DNA of 64,000 bases from contig JAJGOT010000071.1 in assembly GCA_022457155.1 (NCBI GenBank), forward strand, positions 1,814,501 through 1,878,500, written 5' to 3'. This DNA comes from Cladopsammia gracilis (Eukaryota; Cnidaria; Anthozoa; Scleractinia; Dendrophylliidae). The translations under genes were made by a program, and so were the position numbers. The notes beneath the pieces were generated by a model, which had not been told where the DNA came from, did no database searches, and worked only from the letters and a program-made list of their open reading frames with translations. Every line of letters begins with the position of its first letter. The stretch's first letter is position 1. This document shows, piece after piece, positions 1 to 10,827 of the stretch.

Positions 1-3000
1 GGCAATAGGACTTGAATTGGTAAGTACATGTAATATCAATTTGTAAATGTAGACTGAGAGCACAGCCTGCCCTTAAGTTGATTGTTAACATTTTTTCAGT
101 CACAAATTATTGTTTATGAAGTGGGTACATGCCCACTTCATAAAATTCACACTGGTACATGTATTCTTGGGTTACTTGCCCGAGACCTCCACTTTTCATG
201 TGGTCAGCTTAACATACAATGTACATGTAGTGGATATCTGGTTTTTGAAAGGCCAGCACAACACACCAGATATCTGGCACAACGTAAATATTGACATATT
301 AAAAAACAATATTGAAAACAATGTTATGGATATGGCACACCACCATCTTTAACCTTTTACACCAAGGATACCTGGTATTTATTTGTGTAGGACAAATTGG
401 TGGTTTTCATTTGGTATAGCTTTTAAAGTACATGTACAAACATGGTTTACACAAATGCAGATTAAGTGCAAGGAATAATGTTAGCTTCATTGGGCTTCTT
501 TAACATTATTTTTCCTTTAGACAAAATAATTGCAGGCTGCTTTTTACTTAGAAATAAAGCAGTAACTTGCTTATCAGCCAAGAAATACTTTTTTTGTATG
601 AAAATAAATACAGGATCTCCTTTACTTTAACTTTCATGTACATAAACTTGCCATTACTTCAGCACAAGGTGAATTTATAAAATTAATCTAAGAATTTAGT
701 GTTGGTCAAGAGAAAAATATAACCTTGAAAATTTATGGTATGAAACCAGTTCCAATCAGCCTGTATGAAAAGCATAAATTAATATGAAATCACTGTGAAC
801 TGAGATGTCATCATAAGAAATAATCAAGTTTACTCAGCCAGGAACCTGAAAACTCAAGTGTTTTTCTTTTACTATTCCACAGCTGTAAAGTGCATTAAAT
901 TGCAAAAATAGTGGTTTAAGAAGAGTGTTACAGCTGTATTTCCCTGTTCCACACCCCTGTGATTTTAATTGTACTTTGAAACATTGCATTAACATTCTGT
1001 ACTTTTATCATTTTAGGAGCCAGATGCATTCACTCGCCTCTTTAATAAGATGGGTACTTCTGAGGGTGGGGCTCAAATGAGGTATAACTTTTATCCCAAA
1101 ATAGAGGACATGAGCCAAGTTAAGTCAGGGCAGATAAGGTGTGGAGAGCATACAGACTATGGTGCTATAACAGTTCTGTTTCAAGATGACATAGGAGGCT
1201 TAGAGGTAAGAGACTTAATACATGTACATGAAATGTTATCGTGTTCTTTTTAATGACAGCTATATGTCCCTTGGCAGTTTAATAGGGCACTTTCCATTCA
1301 ACCAAAACTTCCGGAAATTCTGGGTAGGAAAAGTGAATGGAATGGAAATTTTGCAGAATAAAATACTGGAGTTTGCGAGGTTGTCCTAACTTTCTGGAAA
1401 ATCATTCCATTTGCCACATGGAATACCCGGAATTTCAAACCGGAATGTTTGGTTGAATGGAATGTGCTCATACAGTAGACTGCAAAACAGTCAATTTTTA
1501 TCCCCGAAGTGCACAGGGAATGCATCATCCGCTGATCCTTGTGCGTGAGCCTTGCACACTCATCAATTACTGCCTCCCTTAATGACCTCCCCTCTCCCCT
1601 TGAGAAGATGTTTTTAAAACTTACCTCCAATAGTTAATAATTTGTTGCTTCCCCTGATCAATCACTCTAGTTTGGAGCAGAAATAAAAATAATAATATTG
1701 CCCATGGCTATTATTCAAGGAAATACGGTAAATTATAATGTTATGTGCACATCAGTCTGGGCATACATGTATTCTGTAGATCATTATAATATTTTGTTTC
1801 ATTATCTGTGATATAAAGTGTGACAATTAAATTTAAGGCTTGACCTAAAAGCCCAAAGTCAGCTTCTTGTTCTTTTTAGCGAAATTTCCATTTGTAAGGG
1901 TTATTGACCAGGAGCGAGGGGATATGTGATATATTCCCCTCGTGGCGTACCCGAGGGCGTAGCCCGATGGAACGCCACGAGGGGAATATATCACATATCC
2001 CCGAGGGACTGGTCAATAACATGCTTATTTTCCACCTTGTGAGGTTTTCTAAAACAAAGAAACTATTAATTTTTCGGAGAGTAACATTCCGTTCAATTCA
2101 AATGCAAAAAAGCATGATTCCGCAAGGCCGCATTGGGATCACGGCACATTACGAAGCGAAACGGTAAACATGTTTTGCTTTTGTCAAATTTGCATTGAGC
2201 ACGTTGCTTCGTTATGAGTAGAAGGAGGGAGAGAGAGAAGAAAATGCATGAACAGTACTCGTGGTCTTGCAATGGCCCAACTGCCCGCCTTCATCTTTCG
2301 AAGATTAATGGAGTGGTTGCGGTGTGTTTTCCAAGGGAAATCGGCAGAAACATATTCAGGTTCAAGCGTAATACGAGGCGTCATACATTATTGAAGACCC
2401 GAAACCTGAATCGAGGTACGATACCATCGAATAATGTTATTAACATTTCGCTGTTTGGTCGCGACCGGCAAGTTAATTACGTAGGAATATGATTGATGAA
2501 GTTGTCTTTTTTTGTAAACAAAAAATATTGACCGATGCTAGAGCGTTTTCCTTGTTACGCCCTATTTTGTCTTCCCGTTTGTGTTATTCTATTATGAGAG
2601 GAATAAGTCGAGGGGACTAAGGCGAGGGGAATATGTCGAGGGGAATATGTTGGAGGGAATATGTTGAGGGGAATATGTTGGGGGGAATATGTTGGGGGGA
2701 ATATGTTGAGGGGAATATATAATCCTTTGTTTTGCTATTGTTATCAGCTATTATTTTCAGCCCCGCCTCTCCCCTGTTACAATCAAAGCCGCACCCAGCT
2801 TTTCAGACACTGTTATGAACGGGGTTATGTGATATATTCCCCTGAAAAGAACAAAGAAAACCGAGCTAGGTGGAAAATAAGTTCTGTTGATTGTATGCAA
2901 CTATTGTTAATTATTTCTGGCCTTTCTTGTTAAAAGCTACTTTTAATGCAGGATGCACATGTACATCTGTAGTCCTATGGGTGAAAATCTCTCTTTTGCA

Positions 3001-4803
3001 AGTTAACACTCTAAAGGATATCACTGTTGATCCCTGGTGGCATTTCATTTACCGCTAACATTAAAGTATAGTGTTCTTTCAAGTTATTTATTAGTAAGTG
3101 AACCACCTCAAGAGTACCATATTCTTATCTTGGCTTCAGATGGTCATTCTTTAAAAATAAACTGCATCAATGGTTTATAGAAGTGCTTGCATGGCTTTGT
3201 TGTATTACAGCTTGCTTGTTCTTTCTCACCAAGGGTGTCAGGGCCTGGGGGGGGGGGGGGGACTCCCACATAAAAATGACGGGGTGCTCATCGGAAATTT
3301 TCGAAAAACACCCTAAAAAGTACCAGAATCTCGTTTGATGGGCATGGCTCAAAATAATTTTTACCCCTAAGAGGTAGTGTACCAATTCAAAACAACACGT
3401 CATATTCTGTCATATTTTTTCGGCTCATACCCTAAAATGTACTGGGATAATTCTAACGGTGGTCATTTTAGATTTTTGTACCCTAAGCGGTACCAATCTA
3501 CAAATTTTAATCCTTAAAAGGTACGACGAGCACCCCGTCAGTTTTATGTGGGAGTCCCCCCGGGGTGTCAGGGTTTGTGATAAAATTATTTTTTCAATAC
3601 AATGTTCAATATTACACAATGCCTTCATTCACAGGTAAAGAATATCAATGGTCAATTTGTATCTGCCCCACCTATTAAAGGAACAGTGCTGGTGAATATT
3701 GCAGACTTGATGCAGAGATGGACCGCAGACAAACTCAAGTCTTCGGTATGCAAACTATACTTGCTTTTTACTGACCAAAAAATAACACAAAATGCCTATA
3801 GTCCCTGGGACAGGGGCAGGGGATTGCATAGTGTGCGAGTTAATAAAGTGTCCAAGCAGTGTGTCATATAATTTATTGTTGAACGTAGATCATTGTGAGC
3901 AGGAATCAAATGCTCAACCATTTAAGTCATAAACAGGGTAGGGAAAGTGCAAACATTTTGTCATCAACAGGGTCAGGGTTTGACGGCCTGGGCAGCACAT
4001 CCCCCTGCCCCCACCCTCCTCCTTGTGCTTAAGTGGTATGCACCTATTACAACAGGCCAAACTTGAATAACAGCCTTTTCTCGAAAAATCACTCCCTCTA
4101 TGAGGATGCTGCTCAAAATAGTATCTGCTGCCTCCAGTCACTTCCCTTTAACAAAATTTGTTAAAGGGATTCTTTACTGGGAGAAGAAGAACTAGAAATA
4201 TTGATATGTCAATTGGTGCAGGCAATCTAAAGGGTATCCTAAATCGTCTACGTTAGTCTTGTATGTTGTTTTGTTTTATGTAGGAGATAATAGCTCAGCC
4301 AATTCTAAGCCCGTCACCACCCCCACCCCCACCCCCCCCCCCCCCCTTGAGAATTTGTTGGACATGTTATTTTCTCTTTCCAGAGAATATTATAGTAGAA
4401 AATAAAAATACCATACAAAAACCCCACGGTGGGGCATTTGAACTTCTAGCAATGTGGAGTGGGTTTCCCCGCGCTTGGCGCCGGGCACACGTATTTGTTT
4501 TGAATTCTTATTGGTTCAAAAGAGTTTTCCATCTGTTGTGATTGGCTGCAGTATTTACTTTGATTTTGGCTTTGCGATGCTGAATTGAAAACCACTCTGT
4601 AATAACTGTATCTATTGTAGGTCCATCGTGTTCTGATTCCAGAGAGTGAACATCGCTACAGCCTCCCTCGCCGTTCCTTGGTGCTGTTCACAGACCCAGA
4701 TCACGAGGAAATTATTAAATGCGTGGATGGCTCGAATAAATATCCGCCAATTACGTCAGGAGAGTGGAAGAAGAAAAGGCTTTTGGAAACTTATACCTAC
4801 TAA
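1..4803 (+). CDS. 2-oxoglutarate/Fe(II)-dependent dioxygenase (isopenicillin N synthase-like), 3' part, four exons
   Basis: Coding exons read as <1-19, 1017-1205, 3635-3745 and 4621-4803 (TAA at 4801). All four junctions have GT/AG sites in phase 0, so the frame stays open throughout. The joined reading holds the family hallmarks: the Fe-binding HxD in GEHTDYGAIT (exon 2), a PPIKGTVLVNIADLMQRW core strand (exon 3), the distal Fe-ligand histidine in VHRVLIPE, and the 2-oxoglutarate-binding RxS in RYSLPRR (exon 4). Members are soluble oxidases using Fe(II), O2 and 2-oxoglutarate; the substrate cannot be told from sequence. The first exon is cut by the window edge, so the N-terminal half (DIOX_N) lies upstream. 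No catalytic residue is missing in the visible part. Family assignment is firm, exact orthology unknown. Confidence 0.87.
20..1016 (+). other. Intron of the dioxygenase gene
   Basis: Begins with donor GTAAGT at 20 and ends with TTTTAG before 1017. AT-rich, with scattered TACATG/ACATGT motifs. The two overlapping ORFs near 82-352 have no recognisable protein features. I see no repeat structure or gene here. Confidence 0.7.
1284..1470. repeat. Short foldback/MITE in intron
   Basis: About 23-bp terminal inverted repeats: GGCACTTTCCATTCAACC on the left mirrors GGTTGAATGGAATGTGC on the right. The spacer also carries mirrored GGAATTTC/GAAATTCC-type words. No coding capacity; it lies in the second intron of the dioxygenase gene. 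The 110-aa minus ORF over it (1298-1630) is incidental. Confidence 0.75.
1900..2020. repeat. Hairpin terminus of a foldback element (GTTATTGACC ends)
   Basis: Left GTTATTGACCAG and right CTGGTCAATAAC are exact inverted copies. The arms continue through GAGGGGATATGTGATATAT and its complement, giving a hairpin of about 120 bp. Related words recur at 2819-2845, so this is probably one end of a larger non-autonomous element reaching to about 2882. There the word AGGTGGAAAATAAG mirrors CTTATTTTCCACCTT at about 2029. Confidence 0.75.
2595..2722 (+). repeat. 15-bp minisatellite (GAGGGGAATATGTTG)
   Basis: About seven head-to-tail copies of a unit close to GAGGGGAATATGTTG, with early copies reading TCGAGGGGAATATG. 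It lies inside the foldback element of 1900-2882. The word GAGGGGAATAT also occurs in that element's terminal hairpin, so the array probably arose by local duplication of the terminus. Confidence 0.8.
3233..3573. mobile_element. Foldback MITE with poly-G end and direct-repeat flanks
   Basis: Terminal inverted repeats: ACTCCCACATAAAAATGACG then GGGGTGCTC on the left, against GAGCACCCCGTCAGTTTTA then TGTGGGAGT on the right, next to a G-run (about 3247-3260). The 11-bp word GGGTGTCAGGG flanks both ends (3233-3243 and 3563-3573) and is a likely target-site duplication. It sits in the intron just upstream of dioxygenase exon 3. No coding capacity. Confidence 0.75.
4318..4347 (+). repeat. C-rich simple repeat
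   Basis: CACCCC units passing into an uninterrupted C-run of about 16, in the last intron of the dioxygenase gene. Capable of G-quadruplex/i-motif formation on the respective strands; otherwise unremarkable. Confidence 0.85.
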
Positions 4804-5550
4804 AATACAAGTGTGCACAACATCAAACTTATTGCGTGAAAATTGTGCTTATTTGTTACCATTATGCATATACTTCATTATTGGAAAATATTCCATTCCT
4901 TACAGGGAAAATATCGAGCTTAGAAAAGTAGTGTTTTTCGAGTCCGCCATTATAGATTTATGTTCTAATTCGCCTATTGTTTAGTGCCGTGACGTCCTTT
5001 TCTCACTGTTTTCTTGAGTTTGCAAGTGAAAGCGCATAGCACCACTACAAAACATGCTTCCCATCACTTCAAAAACAAAACAAAAGGATTCTTCGATTCG
5101 GAGCGCTTGTGTAGATTTTCGGATTGGAAACCATCTCCAATTGCCCAATTGGTAACGAGGCCATAGAAACATGGCGATCGAAAACTGTAGAGAGCTCGAT
5201 CGCAAAGAAAACAAAAAACATTTTACTTCATCATATGAAAGTAAACACTTTGGATAACTAGTATTTTAGGAAGTTAGAATAGAATAGTTAGAAAGAATAT
5301 TTTTTTTTGTGTGTGAAAATCTTACATATATTTTCGCATTTGTTCCGATTTTATGGAATTGACTTAAACCAATCAGCGGAAGTGTTCTGTCATTGTCATG
5401 CAATAGGTCTAAATTAAATAAATGCAGCTTTATTGCTACTACATGTAGGTTTTTATGTGGCATTTATTTTCAATATTTGAAATGTTTTTGAAGTGCTTCT
5501 TGCTATGTGTTCAGAATCATTTCATTTCGAAAAGCTGTTAGTCATTCTTT

Positions 5551-5695
5551 TAGAGTGATGACTGTTACCCGTGAAATAGTTAGTAGAATATTACGCAATA
5601 TTGGACAATAATTCCATTGTTTTCTTTTGTTTAATTTGGACTATCACACACTAATTGTTAGATAGTGTTTCACGGGTTAACTGTAATCACTCTAC
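5551..5695. mobile_element. MITE family A, copy 1 (TAGAGTGAT ends)
   Basis: About 143 bp with ends TAGAGTGAT and ATCACTCTA, subterminal CCCGTGAAATAGT/GTGTTTCACGGG inverted words, and a core with TTGTTTTCTTTTGTTTAATT and ACTATCACACACTAATTG. The same structure occurs at 16578-17013, 17862-18007 and 45748-45888. TA at both ends suggests a TA target (mariner-like), by inference. Confidence 0.8.
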
Positions 5696-5696
5696 T

Positions 5697-6120
5697 GTAG
5701 TGGGGTGGCAAGATCTTGAGACACGAAGGAAGATCATTGATTTGACATTGTTTTTTAAGATCAAGACAGGAAATGTACGGATATCTTTCCCGGATGATCT
5801 ACGCGCGGTGGTCTGTCCCTACTTGACACGAGCTAGTGTACAGCACCCATTCCAATACCAACGTTATTCATCTAATGTTAACGCCCACAAGTTTTCTTTT
5901 TTTGTAAGAACTGTTCCCGCTTGGAACGCTTTGTCTCCAGCTTTTGTATGTGCTGACTCTGTTGCTGCGTTTCATTTAAGTATTTGTAACAATTTCACGT
6001 ATTGACGATTTTTTTTTTTTTTCCTTCGCTGTCAATGTCATGAGCTTCCGTGTTCTGACCGCCCATTGCCGGATTAGCTTGCTAAAGGCAATTATGTTAA
6101 TTAAAGTTAAAGTTAAAGTA
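5697..6120 (+). pseudogene. LINE (non-LTR retrotransposon) reverse transcriptase, C-terminal fragment and 3' end
   Basis: The reading frame ending at TGA 6003 carries DLETRRKIIDLTLFFKI and later FFVRTVPAWNALSPAFV. This pattern is typical of the end of CR1/L2/Jockey-type pol proteins (LExRR...LxLFxKI and FFxRTxxxWNxL). A short 3' UTR follows, ending in TTAAAG-type repeats (about 6100-6119), also typical of these LINEs. Only about 100 residues remain, so it is 5'-truncated; MITE copy 1 abuts or interrupts its 5' edge. Confidence 0.8.
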
Positions 6121-7016
6121 AGTATTGTAGCAAGGTATTTCTAATTATTATTAGTTTTAGCATCGTTATTGTATGAATTTGTCTCTCTCTAGTTATTAAT
6201 GTTATTATGGTTGTTCTTAGCTTGTATTATAAGGGCCACAGGTTTGTTATTATATTACTTGGTGATGGAGAAGTCCTGACATTAATGGCGGGCTGTTCAT
6301 AAGGTTAAAAGCCATAAGTAGTAAAACACAGTTGATTCTGCACGAAACATAAGTTCAGTTTCATTCTTTGCTGCATTAGTCAACAGAGTCAACTCCTCAG
6401 ATTCAAAACCATTTAGAGCGACTGTCACTAAAAAGGGAGAAAAAAAATGGAATGATCGCACGGAAATGGCTCTTGACAAAAAAGTTTTCGGAAATAAGAA
6501 ATTCGCCGATACCTTTTTGTTGATTATATGTTAGCCTAGCTTCTGTCCAAATTTGAGGAAAATCGAACAAATTCCTTTTGAGTTGTAGCTCTTTAAAGTG
6601 TCCCCAACAAGCGAAAAATTAACTTTGAGAAAACAGCGCTTAAAAAACCATATCGCTTCATAAACAAACTCCGCCCACAAAAGTTATACCGTCATTTCTC
6701 CGTCAATTTTCACTATTTTTCGATAATTTTTTTTGGATGAAACTTAAATTTTCGATCTGAAGGTACTCTGTAACCTTAAAAACTCAGTTACGCTCATTTG
6801 TTGCTCATAAAAAGCCACTGGTAAAAAACAGAAAAATATGTAGTTTGTTTCTGCCAGAAGATCGTCTGTTTGTAAAAAAAAAAAACCCTGATTTTGCTTA
6901 GTTAGCAAACATAAATCTCATAAAATGCCTTTGAATTATTAGTGCTAGCTTATTTTTATATTGCTATCAATATTGCTTTAATTTACCAGTGCGGTGGAAA
7001 GTCCATGCACATATCA
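6121..7016. other. Non-coding, no feature recognised
   Basis: AT-rich sequence with poly-A/T runs. No ORF here resembles a protein domain and I see no clear terminal inverted repeat. Confidence 0.5.
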
Positions 7017-7588
7017 TCAATTCTTGGCTTTCACTTACGTCATATCAAAATTCAGAAGCATTAAAAAATAGATTTCGAATCCAAAATGTTTATGGAATTG
7101 TAAAGAGTTTAAAACTACACATCTTGGCCAAATTTTGAAGCGCAAAAGCATTTCGTTCAAGAGTTATAGGCGAACGAGTATTAGATATTTTTAGTAAGAA
7201 ATGTATGGAGCGGCCATCTTTGTGCCCCTGAGAGGGACACAAAGATGGCGGCCAAAAATTCAAAGTCTTAATTACACCAAAAATCACATCCAAAAATATT
7301 GTATTTGCTATAAGCTCAATTAACTCGGCTTATAAGCACTTATAATGCAAACAATAACTTTCAACTGATTCAATTTTGTTTATTTTCGCAGCTTATCTGA
7401 AATAGCGTGACGCATTGCGTGACACATTTAAAACTTTTGTAAATCGGAAGCAAAACATCGTTAAAACCTGAAACTTTTTGTGAAAGATTATAACACTTGT
7501 ATCCACATACCATGTTAGAAACAGCTTTGTAGGACGTTTTCTTTAGATTTTTTAATTTTTATGACGTCATGTGAAAGCCAAGAATTGA
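7015..7588. repeat. Foldback/MITE with 25-bp inverted ends
   Basis: Left TCAATTCTTGGCTTTCAC followed by CGTCAT is mirrored on the right by ATGACGTCATGTGAAAGCC then AAGAATTGA. No coding content in the 570-bp body; an inner pair of words around GGCGGCC/GGGACACAAAGATGG near 7210-7250 is self-complementary. Confidence 0.65.
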
Positions 7589-7646
7589 AAAATCTCCATC
7601 CTATTTAAAAGTTATTTAGCCATTATTTACTAAAGCTCATTTTTAA

Positions 7647-8238
7647 CCCGTGAATATAAGCGCATGCGTAATGAACGGGTTATCGGTAACGGCGACTGAT
7701 ATGCAAATGAGTCACTCACTCGCTCACTCCTTCCATCAGCTGTAAACTTAGTGACGTAATGCTTTGTTACGAATGCGTTTTGTAACAAGAACAGCGTGAA
7801 TCCAGCGATAACAATAACTAAATTGGTGTAAACGAATATAAACAACAATAAGCTTAAAGATGTTTCGCATTTGGAGTCTTTAATGCAACGTTAAAATCGA
7901 TCTAAAAGGAATTTTCAACTGAGACACGCGTTTTGATGGTTGTCTTTTTTTACGTAATAAAATTTATTCCATTTCAAGTCAGTGGTCACGGTGGTCGAGT
8001 GGTGTAAAGCGAGGACTCACAGCCGAAAGGCCCAGGTTCGAATCTCGCTCGAGCCGTTCTTTATTTTCTTTCTTCTTCGGACTGAACATTATGAAAGTGA
8101 TGTACTGTATTTTTATTTTTTGCGTTTGTCAAAAATCCTTACGTTTAATTTTAAAAAAAAATATTGAACCGTGACAGAGTGAAAACATGAGCTTACCGCA
8201 TTGCGTTTAAACACGTTACGCATTTCAAATTCACGGGT
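7647..8238. repeat. Foldback element bounded by AACCCGTGAAT/ATTCACGGGTT
   Basis: Inverted ends AACCCGTGAAT (7647) and ATTCACGGGTT (8238), with further mirrored words CATGCGTAA / TTACGCAT. The centre carries the tRNA-like segment described next. No ORF of note. Confidence 0.55.
7986..8062 (+). repeat. tRNA-like sequence (SINE head or tRNA pseudogene)
   Basis: Shows an A-box-like TGGTCGAGTGG and a B-box-like GGTTCGAATCTC at normal spacing, the internal RNA polymerase III promoter layout. The T-stem (CCAGG against CTCGC) and the acceptor pairing are poor, so I do not call a functional tRNA. Its position inside a foldback element favours a tRNA-derived SINE remnant. Confidence 0.5.
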
Positions 8239-8347
8239 TGGCTCAAAGGAGCCTTTGATTAGTAAAGGGTATAGGTGAAGGATATTAAAGGATAAAGGAT
8301 ATTTATATCATATGATATCTCAGTCTATTTCAGTGTTGTTTAATCAC

Positions 8348-8753
8348 CAGGGGCCCGTTTCTCGAAACTCGCGGTAACTTTTCGGGCCCGAAGCCAAATA
8401 TTGAAATCAAAAGCGCAGGTCCTAGCGAACAAACCAGTCCATTTTGTTTTGCTAACTGATAGTTTTATCGTATTATCTGCAAAACGTTTGAAACCTCAAT
8501 CTTCAATGAAAATAAAACAGCTTTCCGGGTCCGGTAATGGGCCATTTGCACGATGACGTCATTTGACTACTACTACCAGAATCCTTCAGTTTTTTTGTTT
8601 TGTAGTGCAAATTAGGGCTATTGTTATTTAAACCGCACTGGGATTACAAAATTTAAATAAGAAAGGAAAAACGAAATGAATTCTGGTAGTAGTAGTCAAA
8701 TGACGTCATCGTGCAAATGGCCTATTACCGGGTCATTCGAGAAACGGCCCCCA
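8348..8753. mobile_element. Foldback MITE family B (GGGGCCCGTTTCTCGA ends), copy 1
   Basis: Outer ends GGGGCCCGTTTCTCGAA / TTCGAGAAACGGCCCCC. A second inner pair of about 45 bp contains TTTGCACGATGACGTCA and its complement. The right half (8590-8725) recurs at 30390-30530, proving a dispersed repeat. Confidence 0.85.
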
Positions 8754-8755
8754 GG

Positions 8756-8994
8756 GCCGGGTTGTTCAAAGTAGGATTAAGCTAACCCAGGATTAGCGTC
8801 AATTTTGAATCCAGTTAAACAACTCAACAATTGAAAATTTCCCAAAGTTTTCTGCCCTTCAGTTTCGACTTTAAGTTGTCTTCACTACTAGCTATAAGTG
8901 ACCTTTTGAAAACATTTTTAAACAGAGAAATGAAATCCTCGGTTAACTTTTAATCCGGGATTAGCGTTAATGGGCTTTCGAACAACCGGGCCCA
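8756..8994. mobile_element. Foldback MITE family C (GGGCCGGGTTGTTCAAA ends)
   Basis: Ends GGGCCGGGTTGTTCAAA and TTTCGAACAACCGGGCCC are inverted, with mirrored AGGATTAGCG/GGGATTAGCG words inside. It directly abuts MITE B at 8753. A related element lies at 13405-13864. Confidence 0.8.
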
Positions 8995-9089
8995 GAAGAC
9001 CATGTTTCAGCTCATTAAGTAATGCTCCACATAAGAACGATAGCAAACTCCATTGTTCTGCGGCATTGGCTCTTTCCCACATAGAATAT

Positions 9090-9460
9090 CTTTAGGGTGG
9101 CGAATGGTACCTTCAAAATCGTGGGTCTCGGAAAATTTTGGTCTGGTCTCGAAATCTCGGCAGTTTTTGTTTTAAGTCTCAAAGTCTCGTTTGGCTGGTG
9201 TTTTTTCTGTCTCGGAGTCTCGGATTTTTTTCCTCAAGGCCTCGGAGTCTCGGATACTTTTGTCAAGCATTCTCATTCTTCATCCTTGTTTGTTGTCTGA
9301 TAGGTGAATCGGATATTTTTAGCATTGAGTCTCGGGCTCGTTTTTTTCCCGCATTGGGTATCGCGCTCGGATTTTTTAACGTAGCTGCGGTCGCGGTCTC
9401 GGATTTTGAAAAAAGATTCTCGCCGTCTCGGCGAGTCTCGGATTTACCATTCGCTATCCC
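9090..9460 (+). repeat. GTCTCGGA-rich degenerate repeat tract
   Basis: The words GTCTCGG and GGAGTCTCGGAT recur at irregular spacing, separated by T-rich stretches. Two overlapping ORFs (9097-9300, 9138-9539) owe their length to this composition, and neither resembles a protein family. Confidence 0.55.
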
Positions 9461-9976
9461 TTCAGGTGGTCCTGGAAAAACTAAAAAAACGTTTTCTGTA
9501 ATTAAACCTACGCGTGATCGAGCAAACAAATTGTACTAAAACAAATTGGTTGTTTTAGAATTCGTTTCTCCCACCACGGTCCGGTACTGTATGTTAATTA
9601 TGGCAAATATTTCAAACAATCTTCAATGTGGATATCTATGAAATATGATTGTTGTTAATGAGCTTCGCGGTATGTGAATTAATGAATGATGGTGCAACTT
9701 TATTCACCCATGCGCAAATTATACCAAAATGAGTTTTGAATTTTCTTAACGATCTTTTCACTTGCCGGCGCTGTGGTGAAACGTCATTGATCGCCTAGAT
9801 TAAAGCATTCAAAGTAAAGTTCTCCAGGATATTTGTGGGCATGCCATTGATTGTCAAGCATACAAAATGAGGGTTAGTGCAAGATGAATGCAATCGTTAC
9901 TGAACACGTCGAGGCTCCAAGTCGACACTGAGAATGGACTAGTTCATGACAGCATCTCTCTAAAAAGGATTTGGAA

Positions 9977-10827
9977 ATGGTTCCGTTCCGTGTGTTGAGG
10001 CAAAAGATTCTTGAAGTTATTGTAAGATTGTTTGATAACGTGGTAAGTAATATCTACTGACTTTTTAGTACAACCACCAATTGCTCGAGCTAAAATATTA
10101 GTGGCACATTGGCGATACGAGAAAAGATAATTCGATATATTTTGAAATCGGGACCAAATTTATTTCTCTCTATTCAGTATATCCTTATTAGTAAGAATTC
10201 TGAAAATTTCCTCTCCTCGTTAAAAGTTTACCATAGGGGGTAAAATTATTTTTCAATTGAGTAATGACTGGTTCTTCATTATAATTGCATTGATTTTCGT
10301 TTCGTTTCAACAGTTATGCAAATAATACGTCAAGAAATAATACGTCGAGAAGATCTAAAGAACATGGAACTTTACCTTCGAAAGAAAGAGCAAGAGAATT
10401 GCAATGTAAGTACTTAGCAATGACAACTTATCTGTTTCCCCTTTATTATAGCAATAATTTGCCAATGGCGCAAACCCAGCGATTATTGCAGAAATCAGAC
10501 TTTAAAACATCCCAAACGCATATGTGCCGTTTCTTACCCGTCTTGAAAAACTTTTCTGACCCGAAATGCTATGTTCTGTCCAGCATGGTTTCCAACAATT
10601 ATTCCGTTTCTGTTAATTTGAAGCTTGAATTTAAATAATTATAGCTCTCGGAAGCGAAATTTATTCGGGAACTTTGAGAAACACACATCAGATACGATTA
10701 CAAGAAAAACCTGAAAGCCTTTTTTTTCTTCGTTTGACTGAACACCGAAAACCAATCAGAAAAATTGCAAAAAAGTATGTGACGGTAATATTAATATTAA
10801 TTACTTTCGCAGGATGCCAAGCCTTGA
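9977..10827 (+). CDS. Candidate small spliced gene (weak)
   Basis: Three exon-like pieces: 9977-10042 (ATG start, donor GTAAGT), 10314-10405 (acceptor TTTCAACAG, donor GTAAGT) and 10813-10827 (acceptor TTTCGCAG, stop TGA). Piece 2 in its open frame gives MQIIRQEIIRREDLKNMELY followed by more charged residues; piece 3 adds DAKP and a stop in phase. The first piece (MVPFRVLRQKILEVIVRLFD...) does not join piece 2 in the right phase, so it may be untranslated or unrelated. Splice sites are good, but no family is recognised. Confidence 0.3.

Noticed and set aside
1298..1630. 110-aa minus-strand ORF in the dioxygenase intron
   Set aside because: It overlaps the foldback at 1284-1470 and shows no domain.
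7986..8062. Functional tRNA gene
   Set aside because: A and B boxes are present but the T-stem and acceptor stem do not pair, and it lies within a foldback repeat.
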